Part shown: piece after piece, positions 1 through 12,600 of the stretch
Numbering within the stretch: the stretch's first letter is position 1
Layout: the number at the start of each line of letters is the position of its first letter
Origin: Echinococcus granulosus
Taxonomy: Eukaryota > Platyhelminthes > Cestoda > Cyclophyllidea > Taeniidae
Assembly: GCF_000524195.1 (NCBI RefSeq)
Contig: NW_020170596.1
Location: forward strand, 32,105-93,084
Direction of reading: 5' to 3'
DNA length: 60,980 bases
The notes under the pieces: generated by a model
Told to the model about the DNA's origin: nothing
Databases searched by the model: none
The model's input: only the letters and a program-made list of their open reading frames with translations
Program-made: the position numbers and the translations under genes

Positions 1-2419
1 ATTGGATATTTTTTGAAGTTTATTCAACCTAACAAGCTAGGCGAATTCCAAATACTGCAGCATATGTGGCGCCTCGTATTTTCGCCTTTGATAGCTAAGA
101 GCATCAAATTGGTACAAATTCAATGACTGTGATTCGCCGAATTTTTTATTCCGTTTCTCCATGAACTGCTAGCCTTTCATTTGTTTTGACTGCTAACTTC
201 GTAAGAAGTTTCTCTTGGAAAATTGTTTGAATTTGTTTTATTAGGCCTTTGCAGCGTAGTTAGAATGTTCACTAATTCAGAAACCCGTCAATTAATCGTT
301 TGGTACCAATTTCTTTTCTAATGTGAAAATTTTTTTATAAAATAGTATAATGTCAAAGGATTAGGTGATTTAACAAGCAGGCAAGGCGATTTTGATTTGC
401 TAACTCAACTCTCTTCCCTCATTTTGAAACGAATAGTTTTGTTAACATTTGCAATAATCAGGAATACGACAGCAATTTCAGTTTGTCCAGTAAAATTAAA
501 TTATATAGCTGCAATTTCTCTTTAAAGAAAAGAGGGTTAGTCGCAAGCGCATTATATCTGTTTTTAGTAAACGTCATTTGATATAATCGGCAACGGTGAC
601 TACTTATTTAAAGCTCTAACCATGTGTAATAGTAAATAAAAAAATGAGGAGAGTTTGGCACTAGTCTATCTTGAATACTTCATTTTCTATGAATCATTCC
701 AAAAGCAGGTCATTCCAAAATGTATGCGTAAACCTACAGTGATTGACTGCTGCACCAAATTCTACGTCACGACCGTCACCAGGCTACCAATTTAAGTTCG
801 TATAAAAAATCCCCATCCTCACTCATAGGTAGGCATCCTATAAAATCACACGTGTCTACTCTACAAAGGAAGTCACTTATCAGGCGTTTGGATGGAAAGA
901 TGTCTGGGCTGGTGGTTACAGTCTAGAAAGACTGCGCTTTCGTCCTGGCCTATGGATATGTGTAAATGTGCTAGAACGTTTGCCTTTTTTTGCCAATAGT
1001 GGAAGTGAATAAGTCAGCATTCGTGCTGCTACTGCCACCGCCGCTGCCAAAGTGATGTCCAGTGTTCGCAGTTCGTGACAAAATTTTGAGGGCACAAATT
1101 ACTCCTTGATCCATCTGGAAACCGTAACTTCTGTAAGAAGCTATTTCCTTACACAAATAAGAGATTGAAGGGCTGATTTAGGAAACAAAAGAGGCCCTAC
1201 AAAATAAAAGTAATGTTTCATCACTTTAAAGACACCTCACACGTGTGTTAATTAGGCGCCCTGCAGAAATGTCGGTACTGTCATTATGCATGAAAAGGTG
1301 GTATACAGGTTTAATTAAGTCCATAACATTACCAACAAATTAAAGTGAACAAGAGCTGAGCTGAAACAAATTGCAACACGATTACTTAATCACCCCCATT
1401 CAAAGGGTGTTTAGAGGAGCAACCTACCACGCTTTACTGAGCGCAGTGTCTTGGCTTCCGCTTGAAGGTCTTAAGCTATTGTTTGACCTCTTCAACTTGT
1501 TCCCGCCTTAAACGCGCCGACAGCTAGTCTTGGCCCTGTGCTTGTCATGCATGTTCTCCTGGGGAGGGTTAATAGGACTTCAACCCCCTAGCTGGGACTG
1601 TATGTGAGGAGCGGTGTGGGGGGGAGAACATCTGAACACTTAGTGGGGATTCAATGTGCGAACAAGGTGTCGACTGTCTCGAATATGGTACACTAAGGAT
1701 CTTTGTAGCGTGGGCAACAAAACGACAGTCGCATCATACTGTGATGAGGAGTCCAAAATCAATTCAGCTAAGCTCATGCAACAAATCTCTTTTGCCGCTT
1801 TTTTCCTATTAGAAATTTTGCGAGGCGGAATTCACAAACACAAGATTAAGATATTCGAAAAAGGTTGCAATTACTAAAAACTTACCAACTGACAGCAATT
1901 AGGGAGCCGTATTTAAATCATTTATTAGAAGATTAATCTATATAAACGAAGAACCTAAATTTACTTTATATTCAAAAATCAGTGAATTTAATGAAAAATA
2001 TTTTTGTCCTAAAATGATATTATGTTCTCGATAAAGAAATTGATACATCCAGACCTCGGGTGAATATGTTCTGCAACGAGACACAACAATGCCAAACAGG
2101 CACTACCCACAGAATGCCGGCCAAAACTTTGCAGCGGTGTCGGTAATTGAAGTAACGGTTTGTAGCACGGATTCTAGATGACTACAGTAGGTCTTAGCTT
2201 TGCGTGGCATTTCAAGTGGGCTCTACGCAATTCCTCTGCTGTTATTTTACGGGATATGCAAAAAAGCCTAGATTTTTACAAATAACTACCACATGTAGAC
2301 AAGTTTATGGTTAAAATTGTAAAAAAATAAGTAGTTGTGTGATAAATTTGGATTGATGAGGAAAACCCGGTACCAATTAATGGGAAAATTAGTCTAAATC
2401 GGAGGGCACGCTTTTATGT

Positions 2420-2434
2420 GGGGAGGGGGGGGGA
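2420..2434 (+). repeat. G-rich run
   Basis: A run of 14 guanines in 15 bases, interrupted by one adenine and followed by a short A run. It could fold as a G-quadruplex or simply be a length-variable homopolymer. No gene lies next to it. Confidence 0.6.
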
Positions 2435-5400
2435 GAAAAAGGGATACCAGACTACCCATAGATTTTATAGTTTGAGCCTTGGAAGAATTTTATTTTAGTA
2501 TTTAACAGCATATCTTTTGAATTTTAGATCCCGGTTTACGTGGGCTCTCATAATTCGAAACAGGTATTCGTCATAAAATTTGAAGCCTGCGGTTTCATCT
2601 GATTCGTTTTGCGCCGCAAGACATGACATATATACCCTAACAGGAACTATCAAACTATTAATTCAAAGCTTTGGCGACCAACTCTATTCCAAAATGCAAA
2701 ACAAGAGGATATTGCAGCAAAATTCTTTTAGAATGTCACTCTAAAATTGTGATGCCTCCGTTAATAATACCCTAAAATTTGATTTTGTCGATAACTTACC
2801 TATTTACGTATTTCCACTTCAATCTGCTTAAAGAAGTCAAATTTTATCCTCACACGAACGCCACAGACTCAATCCCACGGATCCATTGTCGTAACTTTGA
2901 AATCCCTATGTGGACTTTGCCCCTTCATGTTCTCGAGATCAGTCATCTGCCAAGTTGAGCCTGTACAAAAGCACCTCCTTCACCAAGGGTACAAAAATTT
3001 TTCCAGAGACGGACCCCTCCGAACAAAGAACAACTTTATTCAATAAGTATACACACACTCAATTCACGATGAAGTGCCTTAAACGATTTCAACTATAAAG
3101 AACCTAAGAATGAACATTTTTTGCCCTATATTGGCTACTATCTTCTAGGAAATGTCATCTTTCCCTTCAATTATTAACCAAAATCCACCCTCTGATAAGC
3201 ACAGTGGGTATTAGCGGTGCCTTGTGGCCTTGACTTTTAGAAGGTCGTTGGATGTTTACCATGTTGCTACTTCGTGTGCGAACAAACATGGATTTTGGCC
3301 AATCACTAGCCAATAAATGTCAAGTTTTTGTTAATTTTATTTCTTAATTTCCACTTTTCTTCACTGGAGAACTTCAAGTTAATTGAATACTGGAAACATC
3401 AAAGACCGTTTGTAACAAGGTGAACCCATTGGGAAGGTCTAAACGGTAGGTCGTGGGACAAAGTGGTTGAGTGGTGTTGAGTTAAGTCTTCCGGCATCAT
3501 GTTAACTATGGATTCCATACTTCGAATTTGCTGTGCCTTGTAAAGCCCAACCAGTAAAGCAAAGCCTTCGCCTTCCCACCTAACCACAAATCGCCTTTAA
3601 TTTGTTCTTTGTCTCCAAGTTTCACAAAAAGTTTACCGTATATTCGCATTACCGTTTTGTGTCGCAAGTGATAGCATATCCGTCCAATTTGAACGGATTG
3701 AGTCAATCACTTTGTTTTGCTGTGTTTCATCTTTTGTACTAAAAGCAAAATGACAGCGATGCAATGCTTTACTGTGTCGGGCGCTTTATAGTTAACAGCG
3801 CGGTGAGATACATTCCGATGGCTTCTCCTCCCACAAAGAAGGCCAGAACTTTTGCTGGTCGGATGGGCTAAATGTGTCTTAGCAGTAAGGCACCCGCTTT
3901 GGATGCTTGAATTAAGGATGAGATGTTGAAAACACGTCGGACTTTGGCACCTACTCCAACCTCAAGTTGACTTTACCTGTCATCTAGAAAACCGAGTTTT
4001 CCGAAACCAGGGTCACCGGATTGTCAAAACGTTAATAATACGTGGTTTTTGTGAAAAAAATAACTAGATTACGGGCGGTAGTCACAGTTATATGACATTT
4101 TAGGCCATTCATGTGGCCACACAATCTGAGAAGTTTTAGCCCAAATGAGCAACAACTTCCCCTTAGAGTATAGGGGAAAGTGAAAGGAGGAATAAGGCAA
4201 GACTTGCATGACGATCTGGCAGACCTTCCCATTTGTCTGCATGCACAAAACGGCCGATTTATCTCTATTTTAGAGATAAGGAAGGAAAAATGAGTAATTT
4301 TGTTAGGAATATACTTCTGTGAGAATTGAGAACAGCTCTTAATTCACGTCTATTAAAATACCGAAAACGTGATAAGTTGAATGTCTGATTCGTCCTATTT
4401 TTCTTCCAAAATGCAGGTACTCCTTTCACCATCTTGCAAAAGGAGTCATATTTGGGGGGAAGTTTAAGTTGTTTACAATTGATAACAAAGGTGAAATATA
4501 AGTATGAAATTCAATAGAGCCTACGTTGTGCTAGTCATGTTGCTTACACTAATAAAATTGTGAAAAATGTCCACAGACCTGTGCTATCGTAAGTTGTCAT
4601 TAACAGCAGCTTTCTATTAGCTGCTAATCTTTGGAACATGATTCTCCAGAACGTAAAGGCTCCACGCCTCGAAATGTATCGGCCACACCTCCATCTGATT
4701 GACTGCTGTAAACGTGCCAATTGCCACGGAATCTACTGCAACAACGCGACAACTCAAGTATTTGTGATATTTTTTGTATCTGAGTTGCCGCCTACGTTGA
4801 GCATCTCTTTTTGCGTGCGTTGGGGACGAAAGTCAAAGTTGACTTAAAAGAAAAGGGGAACGGGGCGTGGTGGACATTTTTTGACAGAATCTTTTCACGG
4901 TAAGCGCACATGTCGGAATAGAAACCGAAAAGTAGACCTGACCATAACCATGGCGACAAAAGTAATCCACTTTGGCCCGCGTATTTCCAATAGTTTTCGT
5001 TTTGCTTCCTCTCTGGTTTAAAAGATGGTAAGTAAGAAAAATTCGCTCACACACCCATGTATGCATAAGCAAAAAAGGTACATATTTTAATTGCATATTT
5101 TTACTGGATTTAATCACTTTAACTAAAATTTAGACAGACGAATCAAGTAGTGGCGTTACATTACCGGGGAAAGGGAAATTCACCTTAGCGGACACAGTTG
5201 ACTTCGAGTCTATTGATACAAATGTTTGTTGCATTAACATTGGGTTAATAAACGTCGTTTGGGTGCACCAATATCATGAGGGTCCACAGTTAAGTGGTTA
5301 GAAATTCAATCGATGTTTGACCAGCACTGTAATTCACCAACCCTATTTGGTCGGTGATACTTGGGTACCTCTCTTGCTTGCAGCAAATTAATAAATATTG

Positions 5401-6552
5401 TGTACTTTTTCAGGCATTACATCATCTAGTGTATTTTCGAGCAAGAAAACAGTAAAATTTTTTAAAAAGTCTGACGTTTCACTTCCAAACTTATCAGAAA
5501 TAGCCCTATTCACCCAATTTAGTGTGGCGAAATCTAAAAAACTACTGGGATTTTAACGAAGATGCGATCGTTCCTATCTTCTAATTGTGCTTGAGACCTC
5601 ACTACGTCACCATATGACCTGGAGCAAATCGTAATCTATGACAAAATTATTTACAATTGATAATTTTTAGATAAAAACGCTATTGTATCATATGTTGACT
5701 TTTAATAAGGTCACACTTCCAAATACTGATGATTCTCTGCAGCGGTGACCTTCGCGATGACCCATGGCTCAAAAGTATGCTTTCAGCCTGCTTAATAGTG
5801 AAGTTCATGAAATTATCAAGGCCGCTCTGTGATGAAGACAGAGACTGTACGCATTCATTCAAAAACTGCATGGATCCCTAGGACTCAAATACAATTTGTA
5901 AGCCATCTTATCTTGAATTTGTCACTAGTAGTGTATGAAAATACCGCAAAATTCCTTATTGAGCGTTCAACTTCTTACAAATCGGATATTCATGCAACGC
6001 ATTGCAAAAGAAAACGGTCGCAATAGTGGCACACCAGTGTTAATTTCAAAATGTATGATCAGCGTTTAAAATACGGTAATACTTGTACGAAAACTTAAGA
6101 GGACCTTATCTAAGGCATGCTAAGTCTTAATTGAAAATCCATCTAAAAAGGTTGTAGAAATGAGTAAATTTTCCCTTAAAGTAGTGAAATCTGGTATTAG
6201 ATTGGGGATTGCAATCGATTCGTCGGTTTAAAACAACTAAGAGATGCTCACCTGCTTCACACTGCAATTTGAACTCCAACAAAAATGCCAATTTGCGTTA
6301 ACAATCGCATCACTTTTTCGGAGAATTTTACCCCCAATCGGCGAAAACCAGTACTTTGTGCGTTTTGTTGTCCAACATAAGTCGGGTAAAACTTTGAGAT
6401 GTGTAAGATTCGGAAGGGGGACAGCACCCTACCAAGTGATCACACCACGTGTGACATTGCCTCTCTACGCAGAGGAAAGTAACGCTTTGCTTCACGCGAA
6501 TTTCGTGAGTTCCAATCTATGATAGCCAATGGTGTGAAAGTCGAAGTTGTCG

Positions 6553-6566
6553 ATTAATCGATTAAT
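6553..6566. promoter_or_regulatory. perfect 14-bp palindrome with paired TAAT cores
   Basis: The sequence ATTAATCGATTAAT is its own reverse complement. It holds TAAT and ATTA half sites separated by CG, the kind of spacing known for dimeric homeodomain sites. A very similar 14-bp palindrome, ATCGATTAATCGAT, lies at 35649. Binding by a homeodomain or cut-type factor is inference only. Confidence 0.35.
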
Positions 6567-8793
6567 TGTCACTTCCGTGTGGCCTTGAGCACATTAGAGC
6601 TGAACGTGATCCAGGGCTCTCTTCGAATGGAGATTTAATGGATCTGCGATGCACGTAAAAGATAATCTGGAAAGAGAGCAGGACAAACGTTTTTAATGTA
6701 AACGCTGAAAGTATAATTTAAAATAAAAACCTTATTGAAATGTCAACAAAGTATTGACATCAGCGCCACCTTGTTCTTTCTCACACGTTTGTGATCTCAA
6801 TATGGACTTTGAGAGGTGGAGGTTCACCCAAGGTGTTAACGACCCACAGTTTAATGCACATCTACGCTTCTATACAATCAACTAAACATCACAACAGTTG
6901 TCCCAGCATTTCAGCATGCAGTTGCTCTCTACGACACACCATTAATCACGTCAAAAACCCAGTCACTGTGCTTACCCGAGACTTTAAAAGGATATTTATG
7001 ACTTCTCGCTAATATAACCGTGAATAACTTGCCCTTTGAAAGGTTTTGCTTTTGGGCTAACATCAGACAAGCTAGTCGTAATGGAAAAATTTGATGTCAA
7101 AAAGCTGGATCCACTCTTAATGACGCCTTTGGAAATTGTATATGAATTAAAGAAGCTAACATGTTTACATCTGCAGGTGATGGTAAATTACTAAATTATC
7201 ATGCGGGTAGGTCATATCGTGTACAGTTGCGTCAATTCTTCAAATATGGGCCGACATTCCAAAATGAAGGTCATGTTGTAGGCTTTCCCCTTGAATACTA
7301 CGTGCATAGTTGTTCTATAACTTAATGCCAAGACTCGTTCCAGTAAGCTTTGAGGTATCCCAAACCTAAGAAATCATAATACTGGAGACGCTCGACTCAT
7401 TAAGATTTGCACAATTCCAATTGGCCTATTACACATACAGAGGGAGTTGTATGCGTGGCTAATAGTACAGGTGTAATCATATCGCACATTTTCCACTAAA
7501 TTTGTAGCTGCAACAGCAGAGCCGTTAAACCATCCAATTTGCATAAAGGCTGTTGAAGACCCTCGATATGGGCTGAAACGCGAGCGAACCCCAGAGCTCA
7601 CTTGGGATTCGAGGGTTTGCAAATCTGTATTTGTATCCAACTTGAAACCCCTAATTACAAGAGAATTTTTATGCATCTAGCTCTGTGCACTTAACCTCAA
7701 ACCTTCATTCCTTAGACCTATCAACCAGCCAGTGCAAAAGTTAGTTGTAAATAGATCGGCGGCGTTGCAGACCAGTGTTGACACTGCTGGTCAGGGTGAT
7801 TAAGCTTAGTAGACAAAAAAAGATGAACCAAATTGAGCATCAGACGCCCAAAGCCATGCCCTAACGTGTGGAAAGTGTTCACAGCTCTGATACCCAGACC
7901 CGCTTTTATACCACATCGTCCACGTGAAAGCTTTCTACTGCTATGGAAGTGACCCGTAAATTCGAAATCAGTAAAGTTTATTTACTTACCACAGGGGATA
8001 TCTTAGTTGCCCTCAATCAATTTATACTAGTAAACTAAGATTTATTGGTTATTTTGACCTGTATTTAGCACAGATACAATAACATCCATTGCAGATTACA
8101 TATACATCGTACTTCTGGTTAGTACCTTGATGATCCACACTTATAAGACTTAAAAAGGTTGACCCAAAACTTTACTGATAGCCTAATCGGCCTAGACAAC
8201 ATTTGACCATAAAATAATATCCATTAAACTGAATTTTTACGCGTCCCTTGTACGGCTACATACCTTTGATTTGTCAAAACGGTGAAAATAAGGGCTTAAT
8301 TACCATATTAGTTGTCGTTTTAACAAACAAGGAGATATACTCTAAGTTAGCTTTGGCTATCACGAAACAAAACAAACTGCTTAAATCGATTGAGCCATCC
8401 AGAAACCCAGCATGCTGATTTACAATCGCGCAATACTTCATCTTGTGAACAATTTCTAAGTCTTTAAAGGGTTAAAAGTGAAATTAAACCAGAACCGCCA
8501 TTTAAAAAGTGCACTTTGGAAGAATTAAGGCTAGAGAGACCGGAAATTAAAAGAATTGACTTCTGGATCTTCATTAAGCTGTCTAATCAGTAGAGTGCAT
8601 CGCACATGCATATCCCCGTACTCCTGATTCGTTGAAACGTAAACCAATAAAGTCACGAGTTAACGAAGAATGACAACGCAATGACCAATGGAATTCCACC
8701 ACCTGCAAATATGCCTACAAGCGCGCAGATAGGCCATAAATACGCGTGCATTTCCGTCTAAGACTCATAGTCTTTCTTATTCGTCTCTGTTGG

Positions 8794-9466
8794 ATGTTCT
8801 CCTTTGTCGATCCACGGTACGATCTGGGGGTGGAGTACGCAGACAGTGGTTTCTGTGAGGAGTACCCTTCAGATTGGGAGTACTACTTTGATTGGATTCC
8901 TCCTCTGAACAGGAGGCGGCGTCCCGCCGGGGATGGCACCTTCTGCAGTTCACCTAATTCTCCCCCTTTAAAAGAAGAATACAAAGATCCCCTCTCCATA
9001 CAATCAGAACCTCATTTACCACGGCCTTCAACGTCGACGCCATCATCATCAGTGCCGATTTCATCAACGTCCCGGTCTGTGTTCTCCCTACCTCCTTCAA
9101 CACCTGGTGCAGAACCCCTTGGCGCATACCTTCTACGGAGATTTCTAGATGGCGAAAATAACGGCACTAGCGCTGTTAAACAGCCTGGCGCATCTCAAGC
9201 AGAGTGAGTTCAGCTGACTGATTTATATTTGTTAGCTCTTGCTTCAGCCACTCTCTACACCTTACCTCACTCCCCCTTCTCTTACTATTATAAAAAATCC
9301 CCGTGTTGTGTAAATATCTTTTAATCTTACTTTTTCATAATCCGATGCAGTTTACACATACACACATCACAATAGTTGGCTTTTCAGGGGATGGGTTATG
9401 GATCAGTGCATGGCTAAAGATATTTCCTTTCTGACCACACTGCTGTGTGTACTGGGCAGACACTAA
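8794..9466 (+). CDS. orphan two-exon gene, acidic/aromatic N-terminus and Ser/Pro-rich middle
   Basis: I do not recognise this protein. Exon 1 (8794-9203) starts at an ATG and encodes an N-terminal segment rich in Tyr, Trp, Asp and Glu (for example DWEYYFDWIPPL), then a basic RRRR patch. A long Ser/Thr/Pro stretch and a segment GAYLLRRFLDGE follow. It ends at a good donor, GA|GTGAGT, in phase 2. A strong acceptor (TTGGCTTTTCAG) at 9387 opens exon 2 (9388-9466), which continues in phase to a stop. The model gives about 162 residues, and an AATAAA lies about 200 bp downstream. The frame is open upstream of the ATG through a hydrophobic run that could be a signal peptide if an upstream GTG or exon is used, but I prefer the ATG. 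Exon 1 composition is clearly coding-like. Exon 2 is short and less certain, so the gene could instead continue into distant exons. The Pro/Ser-rich, charged composition would suit a regulatory or disordered protein, but no function is assigned. Confidence 0.5.
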
Positions 9467-9661
9467 TCAGCTGGTTAGCTGACGTCACCCCTCTGGGTAC
9501 ATGCGTGTGGGTTAGAAACGTCAGTCGAGTAGCTGAGGCCATTTTCGAAACAGGCTGTCTGATTGTAATTTCTAAGTTGGGTACAGGGTTCATGCACGCA
9601 AGTTAATTTTATGCTAACAACGGCGGAAATATTGTGCGGATATTCATTTTCCGATGTTATC

Positions 9662-9667
9662 AATAAA
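9662..9667 (+). terminator. AATAAA polyadenylation signal
   Basis: A canonical AATAAA lies about 195 bp past the stop of the small two-exon gene on the same strand. It supports a gene end here, although the hexamer is common by chance in AT-rich DNA. Confidence 0.35.
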
Positions 9668-12600
9668 GCAAAGTAAGCATGGATGAAGTGATTACTAGTT
9701 TAAACTTTTGGTTTTGTAAGAGATTAGAAGTTGGGATTGGGTTTGGGGTGTAGTGTGCCCAAGCGTCCCTCGCCAGTTTGACGACTGAAGGCAGAATCTT
9801 CGTCGACAAATTTTTGTGTGCAAAGAGTTCGGCCATTTAGTTATGAAACATCTGGTCTTATGGCTCTTCCCTGCATACGTTGTGCGCATCACTAAGAGGG
9901 CTATTTCACTATTATTTTACCAGGATTTTTAGCCGAGTCTGGACAATTCCGCGGCGGACGCTGAGCTCCGAAGATTATGGGGTAAAGCAGGTACCATTTT
10001 CGTGGGAAATCGGTAGTAACCTTGCCACTTGTCGTCCTCGGATGAGAATTCCAGGGTTTTAGTTGATTTATCAGAAGTAGAAGGAGCAAACTTTTGATTA
10101 AATTGCCACAAATGTATGGGTTTTCGGTCCATTTTCGACCTGAAAGTGGGATTAGCATTTCATTGTTCACATGATCTATGACAGTTGGACAGAACTAACT
10201 ATTGTTACTTGGGGAAAGTATTGGCTGACTGAATAGCGAGATTATTATAAAAGTTATTCACGGAAAGGGAGAGTCTGTGCGAGGTAGCGTTACCTTCATT
10301 CGACTGGCGGTACTCAGTACCATTATTCAGGCACGGGTTACATTTTTGCTCCTTAATTGGGAGCCTTCCTCGTGTTGCATAACTCTTGCTTCCCGAAGTT
10401 TCACACACCAGATGCTTATTCCTTCGAGAGAGCCATGAATTAAGTACTGGAAGACCAGAACTCCATGAGAGGTAGTGCATCTTAGCGGTTCTGGTGGTGA
10501 TACAGCTAGTAATAGAAACTGACCAACTCCATTCGGATAAGCCAAGTATACAGGGTAACCGAGGCTCTGAGTAATGCCGAATATGGGGCGATGTTGAATT
10601 TTTTCTCATGACACCCTATGGGTCGCTAAAAAAACAGTTTTGTTCATACATTTCGATCCTGTGCTCTTTACAAGAAACATGGAGCGATAGTAAGTTCTGA
10701 TGATTTCTGCTTGATCTTTACGTGAAAAGAAGTACATCGCACGTTTTCGGATATATTATCCAGGTTATTAAAGAATTTTCTCAGAATCAGCCATCATTTG
10801 TCTCCAAAAGGCACAAGTTTCATTCATTGAACTCGGTTATCAAATGTGATTAAATTCAAAGAAAATCATGGATTTAAAGTGATCGGTACCGTAAAAGAAT
10901 ACCTCAGTTTTTTGTAGACAGTACTTGCATTTTCAACGTCCTATTCACCCTTTTTTGAGACAGATGATGAATTAAACTAATTGGATTGAATATTGCTTTA
11001 CTCTGGTGGTGGTGGCCAGTTTAGAAATCAAATTTTTATGCCTCCTAGCGTCCAGATTTTATCATATTTTAATTTTTTTGTGGGGATAACCTTTGAAAAT
11101 GAACTAACTGGGGGGTTTAATTCAGCAAATTGTGTAAAGACGCAAACATGCTCTCCTGGCCAGTACTGAAAACCGCTTCGTTTAGGTCTACATGTGAAGA
11201 GAAACAAAGTGCCTTCATAATTGATGCGTTAAAAGGTTGCTAAGCTTGTCCAAGTTAACAAAAGTTGGGGATAGGGAGTCGATTCCGAAGTTCGAAAATC
11301 TTATAAATAAGGAAGGTGGCACCCTTTGTGTGAAGGAAAATACACACACACCCATCTGCGACATCAGAGGACATAAATTGAAATGGAGGTGTGCATATCC
11401 AAGTGCATGAAGCATCAGATACACTTTTTCATTAAATCTTGTTTTGATATTTTCCATTGCAATCAATGCGGTCGTACCAGCGTTCACTCCCCAACACTTA
11501 GTCATTCAAACACTTCCCTAAAGGTATGGTTAGGCTATTACACATGTGCCAGGTCAGAAAACCTGTGTAAGTCTCTAGTTCATCTAGAATCATTCTTTAT
11601 TACAATTCATTGTTACTCCGGGTGTTGGTGGATGCTAGCGTGTGGGCGCGTTCCTCCGTTAACTTTTCATCTCACCACCCACCCGATCGATAGCAAACCC
11701 GGAGGCCCTTCTTTGGTCGGTGTGGGCTACGGGTTCATGGGTTGGGAACCACACCCACAAGATAAATGTGAACGCGTTTACGCCAACAATTAGTAGAATT
11801 TACAGTTTGCGAAGGCCAACCCTCGGCACAAAGTCGGTTTAGGTGCTGATGCACTCCCGAGGTGTGCAACACGAGAGCGTGCAGTTTTGGGTGTGCACAC
11901 CCTGAAGAGGGCACAGCCAGCTGCCTCTCTTGAGCAACTAAGTACACTCCGAGCTACAACAGCAGTGATTGATTCTTGTGTTAACTTTCAAGTTAGTATA
12001 AGAAGTTGTTATTCAAGGGTATAGGAGTCGATTGGTATGTTAAGGGAATCTAGTAAGCGGTTGTAAAAGGAATATTAAAAATAACTTAGGATTTTTACAG
12101 CTTCATGTTTAACGAATGAGCAAGCTTTCTCTAATTTGACCGAAAATGTTGGAGAGTTTGCGACATGTAGAGCTGATTTGTCTGGTGTCGGGTGAGATGC
12201 GATAAACAGCGCAGATCACTTAATGGGCTGAAGTTATGATTCAAACGTCAACATTAAAATAACAACCACAAAAGTAATAGCTCCTTCTGTAATAACCATT
12301 TTTAAAAACCCACTTTCAGCATAATTCAAGCACATTTTTTGTCATTTTACGCCCACTGATTTGATAGCCTTCAAAGGCCAAGGTGGATGTTAAAGCAGGG
12401 CACAAGGCTGTCAGTTCGATTCACTCATTGGCTGCCATCTATATTCACTTCCCTTATGCTTCCCAAGTCATTAAGCCCTAATGTTATGCAGAAATCACAA
12501 GGACGCTTCATAGGAAATAACATCTAAGGGGATTGCCAAAATGCGTTTAGGTATGTTTTCGCTAAAAACCGACTGTAAAAAGCGTAATTTTGGAAGTAGG

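Larger units (their letters stand above)
1..8793. other. gene-poor AT-rich stretch
   Basis: No convincing exon was found on either strand. Open frames here are at most about 100 codons, lack coding-like composition, and are what AT-rich random sequence gives. Recognisable items are a G-rich run near 2420 and a TAAT-type palindrome near 6553. Undetected short exons or UTR exons of flanking genes cannot be excluded. Confidence 0.6.

Noticed and set aside
7374..7676. ATG-initiated 100-codon open frame, minus strand
   Set aside because: This is possible for a small gene, but the length is expected by chance and nothing in the sequence or its surroundings supports it.
10205..10609. Open frame of 134 codons, minus strand
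   Set aside because: The composition looks random, several other frames on both strands are open in the same place, and no splice signals or homology were recognised.
11383..11793. Open frame of 136 codons, plus strand, Cys/His-rich
   Set aside because: The Cys and His residues do not form a regular zinc-binding spacing, and the frame has no supporting splice or start context.
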